64,000 bases of DNA from Circinella umbellata (GCA_025093555.1 JAIWNF010000046.1:62001-126000), one strand, 5' to 3'; shown: positions 12,441 through 24,734, numbered from the stretch's first letter. Program-made: numbers and translations. Notes: generated by a model not told the origin, from the letters alone.

Positions 12441-12784
12441 GGTCTAATTGAAGCAGTTATCAGTCACATAAGATTGTCTGATATAATATTTCTCTAACAT
12501 AGAGGATCTAATTGTTTTGTTTTTTAAGGCTCCAGTAGTGATAAATGATTTGCTCCCAATCGATAATTACCAACATCCTTTTATTAATCATACTTGTATT
12601 TTATTTTATTATTATAGTATACATTCTATTAATAATACATGAAGCCCCTTAATAAAATATTGTTTAATTTATGAGACTCAGAAGAGAGAGCCCGGTTTGC
12701 ATCCTGTCTCAAATCTCAATATATTTCAGGAAATAGTTACTACACATGAAGATCCTTAGTTCGATTTGGGAAACCTATTATACG

Positions 12785-13322
12785 TTATTCTGTGAATCTT
12801 TCGATTTGCTTTGATGAATTGATACTTATGGCTCTTTTTTTGTTTAAAATATAAATAAATAGGCAGGGATGGGAGAAGTTCCTTTTTCCGAGTAGGCTCT
12901 TGTTTTTTCCCTTGTCATTGATTGGGTGATCAGTTTCCATAAAACCGTTAATATCATCATGAGATTGGAAGTTCTTTGCTAACTCTTTCGGCTCGTCTCG
13001 CGCCCCCCCCCCTTTGGCACCAAAGGTTGCTTTGAGATCATCCATGCTAAACCACCGTTTAGTATAGAAGTCTTGCTACTGCAAATTTGACTTAAGCCAG
13101 ATAAATGTGATCGCTCTTTTGGCTTGTGTACGTTATAGTTCGTGTCTTTTTGTTAGAGCATCGTTTTCGTATTTTTGAGCATGTAGATTTTATGATCCAA
13201 CGGTCAAATTTAACTGGTTGAATGTTAGTAACATTAGAGCAAAAACATTGGGAGTTAAAAGGCTGTGCGGTTTGGTGAGCGAGGTATCCGGACATCGAGA
13301 ATTCTGCTGTCATCGATTCCAC
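12785..13322 (-). pseudogene. possible gene remnant, unrecognised
   Basis: Two adjacent minus-strand frames (13322-13092 and 13045-12785) have a more coding-like composition than the flanks, for example MDDLKATFGAKGGGARDEP and ESMTAEFSMSGYLAHQTAQP. A possible splice acceptor (GGTTTAG) lies just upstream of the second. No family is recognised, and the frames end in AT-driven sequence. They may be fragments of a dead gene or transposon. Confidence 0.2.
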
Positions 13323-13461
13323 ATCGTTGAAGCCCGACCCTCATTTTACTGACTTGAACAACTGCTCGAGATGGGCGCTAACATCTTGAAACAGTTTTTA
13401 CAAATTAAAGTTAAAAAATATATGTTATAAATTGAATTTTATACAATATACTTATAGTATA

Positions 13462-13830
13462 ATGGATGATGGAAATGATAATCCATTTAATGGTTCAAAC
13501 TTTTTAAAAGATATAAAAGAAGTTTTATTATTAGAGAACAATAAAAATATGTTTTCTGTACATTTAAAAAAGGAAATAATAAACAGATAAATTATATTAC
13601 AAAACAATTTCAAAATGGTGAGAAATTTGTTAAAAATAATAATACGTATGGTAATAGTATTAATAATAATGTAAAGATAGAGATACGTACATACGTAGAT
13701 GATGATCTATATTACATAACAAAAGAAATATTCTTAGTACTGGTGTTGAATGGTATTTTAATATAACATCTAGAATATTCAATTTTGTTAATAATCCTTT
13801 ACGTACAGTATATGTAAATGATATACGAAT
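13462..13830 (+). pseudogene. decayed open frame, possibly element-encoded
   Basis: An ATG at 13462 opens 42 codons (MDDGNDNPFNGSNFLKDIKE). Coding-like sequence then continues in two successive other frames (INYITKQFQNGEKFVKNN, then STGVEWYFNITSRIFNFVNN), implying at least two frameshifts. It lies directly before a shard of the family gene and a LINE fragment, so a retrotransposon ORF1-like origin is plausible but unproven. Confidence 0.35.
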
Positions 13831-13867
13831 CTGTAAATGTTTTTAGATGTGAACTTGTCATCTATCA

Positions 13868-14030
13868 TTTTGCAACAGTTGACCAAAGGACCAAAGTTCG
13901 ACGAAGATTGTTAAAGCTAACCTTGTGTAGCGAGATGTTGGAGTGATAATGGTGGCGCCGGTATAAAAATTTGTTAATAATTTATCAGGATCGCATTTTA
14001 ATTTACATTTGGCTATTGATATTAACATTC
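13868..14030 (-). pseudogene. 163-bp shard of the 9.5-11 kb family gene
   Basis: Aligns without gaps to 10297-10459 at roughly 85% identity by eye (shared blocks GGACCAAAGTTCGAC and TTTACATTTGGCTATT). It covers the coding segment ending ISVELWSSGQLL. No extended frame survives around it, so it is a relic of a second copy. Confidence 0.8.
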
Positions 14031-14120
14031 TGCAACATTAACACATGGTCAACCAACATTCTTACGATGGAGCGGCAGCAGCATTATCGATTTATATATG
14101 AGCACTCATCCTTGCACTAA

Positions 14121-14542
14121 CACATCTATGCACATACACGACCTCTCTCTTTAGATTTTGATCATAAAATGATCGATTTTAGCTTTACACCACCAACAGC
14201 ACCACCTAATACCTCTCAACAGCACTCAACACCGCGACAGCTCTGGAACCTTAACAAACTAAAAGACAGTAATATAGTACATCAATACCATACAACGTTT
14301 ATGAAAAATATGGAACCACTAAACAAAGATATTGAACAGCTTCACAATAATATCCAAAACTCTACCATATTATCTCCCACACTACCTACCACCATCGAAA
14401 ATATAACCACTTGTCTCTATACTAACCTTTACAATACAATGGATTCTATCTTAGGAAGAACAATTACAGGCCAAAAACAGAGAGACAAGTTTTGGACATC
14501 CGAATTACAACACTTAGTAGACAAACGGGAACGTTATTTAAG
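14121..14542 (+). mobile_element. non-LTR retrotransposon (LINE) ORF2 fragment
   Basis: The plus-strand frame holds the end of an endonuclease-like domain (FDHKMIDFSF, the place of the family SDH motif). The linker that follows is typical between endonuclease and reverse transcriptase: WNLNKLKDSNIVHQYHTTF, ILGRTITGQKQRDKFWTSEL and LVDKRERYLR. The reverse transcriptase itself is missing. The similarity ends abruptly near 14540, where sequence of the opposite strand begins. It is a dead fragment. Confidence 0.65.
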
Positions 14543-14650
14543 GTTGGGTTCATTGTTGGTATTGGCAGTGGTCGCCGATTGTTGTTCAACGGCTTGTAAG
14601 CGTTGAAGTGGGGCATTAGTCCAAGCGGGGGCGGCATCATCATTATTCAT
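14537..14650 (-). mobile_element. inverted fragment with a short ORF start, possibly LINE ORF1
   Basis: The minus-strand ATG at 14650 opens MNNDDAAPAWTNAPLQRL and runs to a stop created at the junction with the LINE fragment. It is less AT-rich than its flanks. The head-to-head join suggests insertion with inversion, or two nested elements. The element assignment rests on position and composition only. Confidence 0.35.
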
Positions 14651-15186
14651 AAGCTACGACGGTGAGTTCCAGGAGTGTAGTAAAATGTTCGAATAAAAAG
14701 AAGATAGAGATTATAGACTTAGAAAAATATTTCTTTTTTATATTACATAATTATTTCTCAGTAGTGAAATGTTTCGATTTAAATAAAGAAAGAATTGATC
14801 CACAGCCAAGGTCCCCGACAAGGATGTATAATGAATCATTTTTACTCGACACCTTAACGTGTATCCTATAATAAGAAACGTTGTGATAATAACTTATACG
14901 TACTTGTACTCATGTTCATTTTGACAAGTTCTTATTAGTGTCGTAGAAAATTGAATGTATTTGCTTAAGATGAATAAACTGAATTGGCTCATGTGTACAG
15001 TTATTAAGCAAATATTTACATTATATGCATTTATATATCTTCTTTTTATTAATTAATTATAATAAGTTATATATGATACATAGCATAACCCATATATAAA
15101 TTCAGAATAGAGAAATAAAGAGACGAGAGTGACTATATTTAAAAACGTAAAAAAATAAAAAAGGAAGAAATTGTTGAATGTAGTTT
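14651..15186. other. intergenic
   Basis: AT-rich. Nothing recognisable apart from a short possible 5' leader of the inverted element next to 14650. Confidence 0.4.
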
Positions 15187-15534
15187 TTATTTCTTTTCAA
15201 GAAGACTTTTTCCTTTTTCCGTGACCATGCCCTTGGCAGAAATAGTCTCGACAAGCTGATTATTGTAGAACTCCAGCTTAAAACTGTCTACGGCGTTGTC
15301 AGGAACATTGACGGTATAACTAATAGGTTTATCCATAGAAACATCGGTTACATCTACACCCGTTTTCTTAATACTGTCAATATGAGTTCGGGCGGTATTA
15401 TCATCGACATCCTTCTTAAGAGTGACAGAAAAAGTGGATACTTCTTTTTTTACGTAATAAACCAAGTATTAGAATATATATTATGTATTTCATATTTAAT
15501 TGGTTTTAAAGTAAGGAAAAAAATTACCAGCCAT
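15187..15534 (-). CDS. proteinase inhibitor I9-family protein (Pbi2-like)
   Basis: A tiny first exon (15534-15528, ATG GCT G) is followed by an intron and exon 2 (15443-15187), giving 87 aa, MAEVSTFSVTLKKDVDDNTA onward. The FSVTLKKD start, SYTVNVPDNAVDSFK centre and length match the I9 (subtilisin propeptide-like) fold. In yeast Pbi2 this fold inhibits vacuolar proteinase B and supports vacuole fusion (established for the family). The acceptor is a NAGNAG (AAGAAG): the second AG would start exon 2 at 15440 and drop one Glu. There is no signal peptide, so cytosolic action is likely. Confidence 0.8.
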
Positions 15535-16714
15535 AGCGAGTGTACTACTGATTTGTTGTATTAAAAGAAAAGAACAATAACTGATCTAAGAAGCTTAATA
15601 CTTAATAATTCTCATTTTATAGTACACAAAACTTTCAACTCTTGTTAGCTTCTTTATAGCACCTCGCTGTATAATTTACATTTGTATCTCTCAATAGCAC
15701 GTAAGAGAGGAAGAAAACAAATAGATGACAACAGAAAATAAATCTCCTAGCTTTTTATATATAGCTTTTTATACGTACTTATATTTATTATAATACCAAA
15801 CATTTAGAAAGCTTATATACTATAGTACGTATCTTTGACGATTGCTAATAATTTTCAATTATATGCTGCAATGTTATATATATATAATACAGAATGAAAG
15901 CTAAATGATGAAGGATGTTCATAACCTGGATCAATCTTATAGAAAAAGAATTTGAGTTCTGACTGAAACACTTTTATAAATAGAGAATCCTTCTTATGAT
16001 ACACAAACATTTTACGTAACAATAATATAAGAAAGCTAGTATAATTTTTTAGATTAAACAACATTAACTTTTTATCTACGTAACGAAAGTTTCTACAGTA
16101 ATAGTAATCGACCAATGATTATCGATTAATAGCATAAATTGATATACCACGTTGGAGCTTTTTTCTTCAGCATGAACCAAAAACATGTCATTCATATTCT
16201 CACTCTCTATTTTATTGTGATAAGAATATGTCATTATAATTTCTCAACTGTAACGCATTCACTTAAAAACAATTTTTTTTTGTTTTAGCACATTATACAT
16301 GCTGATATACTGACTATCATGATGTCTGATGTAGTGACAGATATAGGTCCCGTCATAATAACATTTACATCAATATATAAACATACATAATTCGTCCCAT
16401 TATACATGATATATAAATTTTTTATTCTTTGAAAAAGAAAATAAAAAATTAATGATCAATGTATTTCGTATACTTTTAGATATGAAAATGAAATGTGTCA
16501 TGGTTCATCATTAGTAACTAATCTATTATTAGATTATTACTTTATAATATGGTTATTTACAATATGATTATATATACATATTTAGAAAAGTTATATAATA
16601 AATAAAAAGAAACAACAACAATAATAATTGTTATTGTTATTATGTAAAAGTTGAATGTTACGCAAATTGAGAAGGGATAGGATGAGGTTGAGTAAAATGA
16701 ATAGATAGATACAC
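15535..16714. other. intergenic, 1.2 kb
   Basis: AT-rich spacer between two same-strand genes. The 86-codon frame at 15855-16115 has no domain-like features and is not called. Confidence 0.4.
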
Positions 16715-17693
16715 TTATACTTTATTTCGTCGTCTGGTACCAAAGATCTCTATAAATATATACATATATAAACATATATTATTACTGTAATCAAACTCTA
16801 TATGCTGAAAGCCTTGCACGGTAATAATAGCAATAATAATATACTATACCTGACATTTCCATAGGAACCATTTCACCAAATATTTTATTACCATCGGCTG
16901 TTTTTTGTAACTTCAATTTCTGTGCTAGCTCAGGACTTCGTGCCCATTCAGGTATCTTTGTTGGATATAAATCAGGATCCATTCCCTCACTATCTAAATC
17001 ATTATAGTCACCTTCTTTGTTTTCTAATGGTGGTGGCATAAATTTTTTATTTCTGTTACTACTAAGTTTTCCACTATTGTTGTTTGTAGGTTTTTGTTGC
17101 TGTTGCTGTTGCTGTAATTGTTGAAATATCATACTACTATTACTAGATCGATGGAGACTCATGCTATTTCGTAGTATACTATTATTATTATTCTCGCTAC
17201 TATTTATATGGCGACGTGATGCTTGTACAAGTTGAATCTGATCGCCTGTTTCTTCATTCATTTCACTAGCTGTTTTCATGGAGACATCACTACTGGTACT
17301 ATTACGACCACTTTTGTTATTATTATTATTATTGTTGTTGTTGTTGTTGTTGCTGATTTCGGTTGCATTAGTAGTGTTAATAGTACTTGTAGGTTTAGCG
17401 ATACGTTTAGCTGTTACTGTAGTTGTTGTTTCTGTTGAGTCAAAAGGTCGCTTTGTTTGAATTAATTTTCTATTGAGAATGCTGTTGTTAGTAACATTTT
17501 AGCGTGTCATCATTAGAAAATATTAAATAACTTACTCAATTGAGTTGTGTTGATCAAACCAAGATAAATGATCGTTGGCGATCTTTTCTAAATGTTGTAA
17601 CTTTTCTCTTGCTGATTGCTTTAATTTGGATTGTTGGTCACGAGCCCATTGTTCCCCACTTTTTCTAGTTTCTTCATCAAGATCAGACCGCAT
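16715..17693 (-). CDS. SLI15: INCENP/Sli15/Pic1-like chromosomal passenger protein
   Basis: Three exons (17693-17536, 17481-16850, 16749-16715) join in phase to 274 aa. The last exon codes only the end of the protein, EIFGTRRRNKV, so the single-exon frame misses it. Residues 229-274 are a recognisable IN-box: IPEWARSPELAQ, then KIFGEMVPMEMSEIFG, the segment that binds and activates Aurora kinase. The N-terminus (EEQ/WARDQQSK with helical heptads) suits the part that meets survivin/borealin partners. The middle is N-, S- and Q-rich and has no clear long single-helix region, so the protein is much shorter than yeast Sli15 (about 700 aa) or human INCENP (about 900 aa). Expected at centromeres and spindle midzone in mitosis. 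Confidence 0.8.
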
Positions 17694-17943
17694 TATTATT
17701 ATATGGAAGGATAGAAAAGTTGAGAAACGAGCAAAAAAAAAAAAAATAAGCTGCGGTTTTTTTTTTACTTTGTACTTTTTCTAATAAGTTCAAAAAGTCG
17801 GGTGGGAATTTTATCTTTTACCTACGCACAGACCTCTTTTCGCCTTAATATAATACTTTACACAGAAAGATAAAAATGATATAAGAATGTTTATTTTTAT
17901 TTTTTATTATGTTATTACATGTATACACAAATAAACTTAATTT

Positions 17944-20900
17944 TTACTCTTGAAATTCTTGAAATTGATGCAATTTATCAAAGAATCTTTCTCGTCGTAA
18001 ATATTTTATTGTATATTCAACACTTGATTGGGACCATTCTGCCTTGCTTTTATTTGAATTGATATGTGCTTCCACTTGTTCTTCTTTCTCTTCATCATCG
18101 TGTTCATCATCACTTGTATCATAATCATCAAATGAAATTCGGCTAGATGATTTCTTAGCTTTTGCATGAGTTTTCTTAAATTGTAATCGAGCTAATTGAT
18201 TTTCAATTTGCTGTACTTGATCATGTTTATTTCGTAAATCGGATTCAATATCACGTAATGCCACATGTAACGAATATAAACTTGGGAATCTGTAGTTATT
18301 TCAAATATTCATTCATGGTTAGTATTATATATTTGTTAGCTATTAACTAAAAAAAAGAGCTTACTTTGTATCATAAGCAGAGGCAGCAGGTGATTTGTTT
18401 CGTTTCTTTGCATCATGTACTTTGTTTTCTAAATCACTTAATAGTTTGCCATATTCTTTAGCACGAGTTTGGATTCGTTCCCATTTTTTAGCAGTGTCCT
18501 TATCCAATCCACGTTTATCCAATTCTTTTTGAAGTTCAGGATCTTTTTCTTTATCCTTCATATCTTCAATGACATTTTTCTTTGTTTCCACTAATATCAA
18601 TACAAAAAAAAAGAGAAGTTTCATGAATACATATATATGCATTGAGACTAGTAAGATGGAAAAAAAAGGAAAAAACTTACATTTTTCAAGATCATTTTGG
18701 AAATATTCGACAGATTTGGACAAATCAGCTATTTGTGGTTCAATAGATTTGGCTTGATCCATAATTTTATCAGCAATAGCACGGAGGTCATCCACGTCAC
18801 CAATACGCCATGAGTCCAAAGGTTGATCTAAATCTCGCATGGATTTAGCAGAAGGCTGAAGTTTCTGATGTTGTTTTAATTCAGCTGCAAATTCTTCTTG
18901 TCGTACTGCCAACTAAAATTTTATATTTATCTCGTATTTAGTATTATTTCTTTACCATTTGTCCGAAGAAGAAGAATATTGAAAAACATGCTTGTACTGT
19001 ATTTATACCTTTTTGAATTCATTATTCATATTATGATATGCGAGTTCAAATTCTCGTGCCATACTCTATAATATCATTGATAGTTAGTCTTAACATTTAA
19101 CTTTTTTTGTTTATCAAAGAAAGAAGGATAAAAAAACTTACATCTTTAGCGGTAAGTTCTGGTATTTCAGGCACAAATGGTGTCTTTTTGGGTGGTACAT
19201 TTTGAGATGTCTTGGTAGTAAAAGTAGATGTAGCAGGTTGAGATGGTGATGTAGCAGGAGTTCCTGATGTTAATGGTGATGCTGTGAGGGATGGTTTCTT
19301 AGTAGTTTCTGTAGTTGTTGGTTCAGAAAGTGGGGACGAAAAAGATGTTCCAGATGTCGTTGTTCCACTAGCACCAAACAAAAATCCTCCAGACGTTGTG
19401 GCAGGTTTTGCTGGACTGGAAGATCCAACACTAATACCCGAAAACAAATTCTTCGTTTCTGCAGATTTTGTGTCTGTTGCTGTTGTTGTTGTCGTACTAC
19501 CTTTTAAACCAGCAAATAAACTTTTAGGTGTTGTTGCTGAATCCTCTTTTTCCGTTTCTGTCGTTGCTGCTTTACCGAAAAATCCACTACTTGCTTCTGT
19601 CTTTGGTGTAGTTGTACTAGTAGAAGTTGGTAATGTTGATCCAAAGTTTCCGAAACCAAACGATGTCGATGCTGGTTTTTCTTCCTTTTTCTCTTCTGTT
19701 TTTGTAGTCGTTGATCCAAAGCTTCCAAACCCAAACGATGTTGATGCTGGCTGTGTAGTCGTTGTGGTAGTACTAGCTCCAAAGCTACTGAATGATGTAG
19801 TAGCTGGTTTCTTTTCATCTTCTTCTTTCTTTGATTCTTCCTTGTCAACGGGTTCGGAAGGAGTAGTAACAGGTTCTTCTTTGACAGGTACGGTTTCTGG
19901 TTTAGCCTTTTCAGATTCAGAAGGTGTGGGTGTAGGCGTTGGTACAGTAGTGGTGGATTTGATGGGTGTGCCAGTGATAGCTCCAGACTTAGGTGTTAGA
20001 CCAAATGGTGTTGTCGATCCAAATGTAGGTGCTGATGATGTAGATGTATTTCCAAAAGGTGTTGAACTACCAAAAGTTCCAGAAGAGGGTACGGGGATTT
20101 TAGAAGGTGCATTAGGTTGCTTTGCAAGAGAAGCGAAACCGCCACCACCAGTAGAAGGTGTCGATGTAGATGAAGATAATGCAGATCCAAATGAAGTTTG
20201 ACCAAATCCTGCTGAGCCAAATCCTGAAGTAGGTGCAGGTGCTGTTCCAAAGGCACCAGGTTTGGATTGTTTAGCTAACTCTGCAAAACCTGATGCTGTT
20301 GATGTTGTTGAAGCTGCTGGGGATCCGAAACTGGTAGATCCAAAGGGTTTTGTTGCAGATGATGGTTGTGTTGATCCAAAACCTGTAGAGCCAAAGACAG
20401 GTGTTGTGGAAGCTTGTGTAGAGCCGAAACTTGTTGAACCAAAGGCAGGTGTTGTGGAAGCTTGTGTAGAACCGAAACTAGTCGAACCAAATGCAGGTGT
20501 TGATGTTGCTTGTGAAGAACCAAATAATCCTCCTGTGGATGATGTTGTAGCAGATGGTGTAGTACTCTTAGCCAAAGAAGCAAAGCTTTGTTGTTGAGTA
20601 GGTGTATCGCCAGAAGGTTGACCAAAGCTTGTCGATCCAAATGATGGGGCAGCCCCACCCAAAGTACTTGTACCAAATTTAGGCGCTGTTGCTGGAGATG
20701 CTGAAGTCGACATACCCAAATTACGGAATGATGTAAGTCCACCACTACCACTTCCACTCGTCGCAGCCCCAAATGCCCCGGTAGCAGGAGCTGATGTACT
20801 GTCTGATGAAGTTGTTTCAGAGCCCGATAACAATGAGGCAAAGCTGTCAGTTTGCTTATCACTTGATTGTAGAGCTGATCCAAATGCACTCGTTGTAAAC

Positions 20901-22753
20901 CCAGTTGGTTTTGTTGATTCTAATGATTGTTGTTGTGTTGTAATGTCAGACGATGATTGTTTTGTTGATTCGGTTTTAGGTGCTTCTGTAGTTGCTGTGG
21001 ATGATGTTGATACTGTTGGTTCTGGTACCGCCGCAGCAACACCTGATTGGACATCTTGTGCCACAACCATATTACCATACTTTTCTCCATTCTTTGCCAA
21101 TGTTTCTTGATAACAATAATGAACACCAATATGATCTTCATCATTCAAATAATAAAGTGCTGGCATAGGTTTGACACCTTCATTGCTAATAGATGAATCA
21201 TAGGGTGGCAATTCTTCGGAAACAGAGAAATCCAGGGCCATACCAACAGGATAAGTATCTTGATCAGTATCCGACAATGGCATCATGGCCAATCCATTTT
21301 CAGGAAGTATATAGGTTGCCCAATCACCATTTTCATCTTGACCCACCACTGAGAAATCAGTTGAAGCAGTGTTACCCAAGATAGCTGCATATTTCATATC
21401 ACTACTAAAATTAGGAATGAGCTCCATGAACATTTTGGGACCTCGTTCGTCACCAAACACACCAGTAACCTCATCCAGTAAAACGTATTGCAAAGTTCCA
21501 GTTGGTTTTGATTTACGATCTACGATGTACGCCACATGAGAAGGATCGTCTTCATCAGCTCCCTCATTTTTACCATAAATAACCAAGAATACATGACTTT
21601 CAATCCATAATACACCAAGAACTATTAAATTTATATTTAATTTTTGGAATGAGCACAAATAAAAAAAATAAAATGATATAGAATCATACAGTTTGTTACA
21701 CGAAGTAATTGACTTACCATTTGGAAGTGGTTGTTTATTTTGTAGTTCAGCTGGTAACCCAATAGCAGTCTTTTCAATTCCTTCCGAATCATAAGGTACC
21801 AATTGACCATCGTTACGACCACATACTATTTGTTTTCCTTTTGGAGACCAGCATATTGCAGTGATGCCATCACCAATCTCTGCCGTTGTCGAACCGGTTA
21901 ATAAATCAATAATCATACATTTATTGTCGTTTAAGATGACCGCAGCAAGTTCAGGTAAGGCCTCAGGGTTGGGTCTGATATCAATAACGTCTCCATTAAG
22001 TTGAAATGATCGTGTTGGGCTCACATTTTCCTTCTAAAAACCACGTAGTGATTAGCAAACAAAATGATTCTCATTATGCCAATAATTTTTATTACCATGA
22101 TACAAACCTGTTCAACGATATTTTTAGCATTGTAAATTAATACTAAACCATCAGCAACAACGACAATAATCTCTGTTTGATCCGCAGTGATACGCAATTG
22201 ATGGACAGGACCTTGTGGAATAGGTACTTCTATTTTATCACTCAAAGGTCCTGTTGAACCTTTTTCCAAGTTTTTAATCGTGTCTCGTAATCCTTTTGTA
22301 GATCCATATACAAAGCCTATCAAATACTCAAAATTAATATTATTTATTATCGTTAGGATCGTCTTTAAATTCTAGATTATGTAGATAGATCTATGTAAAA
22401 ATAAATAAATAAATAATGTCAAAAAAAGATAATAATAATAATAACCTTTCAAAGACGCAGCAACATAATAGCCGAATTTAGATGAACAAGCAAGTAATGA
22501 AACAGTTGGAGGATATCTTTCTACATCGAATCGTTCATATTCGTCTGAATCTTGTTTTTTTTCGTGAAGTGTAATTCTTGCATCGGGCACCAAACTAGTG
22601 AATCGGAACACCTAAAATAATTATAAATAATAATGTGAGTATTATCAAAAACATATTTCTTTTCATTTTCTCTCATTCTTGTTAACAAATTACCTCCGAT
22701 TCATTGGAAGCAGGTTCGACAGTATCATTTGAAAGTACTTCGAACTGATTCAT
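17944..22753 (-). CDS. NUP159: nucleoporin Nup159/Nup214-like
   Basis: Nine exons (22753-22694, 22611-22446, 22316-22108, 22033-21718, 21621-19142, 19065-19009, 18912-18681, 18590-18365, 18289-17944) join in phase to 1363 aa. Residues 1 to about 425 form the WD-like beta-propeller (KGKQIVCGRNDGQLVPYD, LGVLWIESHVFLVIYG), which in yeast docks the mRNA-export helicase Dbp5. Next is a long FG region (about 440-1070) with many FGST/FGSA/FGS repeats. A C-terminal coiled coil (MAREFELAYHNMNNEFKK onward) anchors the Nup82/Nup88 subcomplex on the cytoplasmic face of the pore. Exon 4 also begins at a TAGAAG tandem acceptor. The long plus-strand frames opposite the FG part are shadows. Confidence 0.92.
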
Positions 22754-23868
22754 GGTGCTTTTTTTTATGAATGAAATAAAAGGTAGAGAACGACGCGAAA
22801 ATAAAAAAAGGAGTGTAAAACTGCAAACACCACAAAAAATGTATGGCGCGAAAAAAAAAAAGTTGCTTGCTTTGCAGAACCGGAGTTTTCTTTCTTTTGT
22901 TGGTTGTAGGTCAAAAAGTTATAAAAGATGGTGGTTCTATAGTTTTTATATTATATATACAAAGGTACTTACGTCATATTATATTAATAAAATGCTTATA
23001 ACAAGAATAGATTATTTGATAATAACTTGAATAATTAGTATATAAATGGAAAAGAACACTAGTTACTCTTGAGTCAAATCACTAGTAGTAACATTACTGT
23101 ATTTCACAACTTTATACCTACTCGCTGAAACTTGCTTTAATAGTTCACAATCAGGTGAATTATATTAAATGAATTGTTGTATGTATCAAATTATGTGCTT
23201 GAGTGTGGGTCAACAGCTTCTGACTAAAAAGCAAACTAAATCGACCGACATCCTCTGGTTTTGGGTATTTAATCATAACTTAGATTGTGTATACTATCGA
23301 TACGACGACGATGCCATATTAAATCAAATTTTTCATTATTGTAAAGGTATCAAGGATAAAATTGACAGTATGTTAATAATACTTTAAATGATTATACCAA
23401 AAGTTGCTTAATAATTCATCTACTAACTTTTCATAATCTGCAAATTCAGACATTACTGGACATTGTTTGGGGTCACATGTAATATTAGTTATAATCAAAA
23501 CGTAATCTCCTTGTTATTGAAACGAGAACTTCAAATAATTGTTGGATACAAAATAATCGATTTTTCTTTATTATATTGTAAAAGAAATAGTGGACAATAT
23601 CTTATTTCTTTGTAAGTATATGAACACCATCATTTTTATCTATAGCAGTAATTTGATCTCACTGACTATGATAGAGACCATACGTACGATTGTTTGGAGT
23701 TATTGCTTTTGTGATTTCTCACTGACTAGAACTGGTTTTATTGGCCTCAAAACGTTTTGTTTACTTTTATTATTGTAACAACGATTAAAGCGGTTCCTTA
23801 ACAACTAATTTATGAACACGGATACTACGATATTTTTTATAACTACTGATAAATAAGGAATATAATTA
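22754..23868. other. intergenic, 1.1 kb
   Basis: Upstream of the nucleoporin gene. Short frames only, with no recognisable feature. Confidence 0.4.
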
Positions 23869-24585
23869 CAGTGAGTATTCGCTAAAACCGGTACTCGATA
23901 TATGTGAGGATTTGTACCGGTTTAGCGAATCACCGGTTTGGCGAATTGAAACGCAGCTGGTACTAATATGTAGAATATACTGGAAAAATAACTATAATTA
24001 AATTAAGCTGTAGGGATAAGATAAAAAAAACGATAGTTCATATAATGTAGCTAGCTGCTTAATGTAGCTTTGCTATTTACTTGAGCTAATCTTTTAATGA
24101 TAAAAATGACTCTGGTGTATACACCAATAGTAATAATTAATCAGAGACTGGATTAATAATGAATTTACGACAAAGTGTGTTTAACATGGACCTTGGTTAG
24201 CAGTCGAATAAATGAGTTAAAACGAATTGTATCAACAACATAATTACATATGCAATGGTGATGAGCAAGTACATATGTACGCAGATGAGAAAAAAGAGAA
24301 AAGCATCTATGTGAAGTTGGCGAAAAAGAGACACTGTTATCAACAAGATGTTGAGAAGCTTTCTCTTGACGACAAGAATGATTTGTGTATTTTTAATTGC
24401 TATGAAAACAAAGTAGCCAGCTGAAAAGAAAGGGAAGAGCTGGGATGATATTAAAGGAAGCCTGTATTACTGATTCTACCATTAAAAAGACTAATATTAA
24501 ATTATATAAGATAAAATAATACTATTATAAACCCGGTAAATATTTAGGAAAGTTCACCAGATACCGGTTTAGCGAATACTCACTG
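23869..24585. mobile_element. 717-bp TIR element, pogo/Tc1-like, non-autonomous
   Basis: The terminal inverted repeats read CAGTGAGTATTCGCTAAA with a further CCGGTA (one extra A in the left copy), and TA dinucleotides flank both ends (23867-23868, 24586-24587). The CAGT start, the TTCGCT block and the TA target site suggest the pogo/Fot1 branch. The left end also holds two more CCGGTTTAGCGAAT/CCGGTTTGGCGAAT motifs at about 23916-23945, so the left TIR can fold back on itself. Only a 65-codon frame (24227-24424) lies inside, without a DDE motif. I take it as a MITE-like deletion derivative. Confidence 0.85.
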
Positions 24586-24734
24586 TATTATTGATAAAAT
24601 AAGATACAAAAGAAAGTATTACATGTTGTTGAGCTAATAATAACAGTAAGATGAGATATGTAATGGACATAAAAGAAAATACCCACCATCTGTTAAACTT
24701 AATTATTTTTGGTCTCGCAGCTGCACAAAAAAAA

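Noticed and set aside
19284..20201. 305-codon plus-strand frame
   Set aside because: Antisense shadow of the FG-repeat part of the nucleoporin gene, caused by its codon bias.
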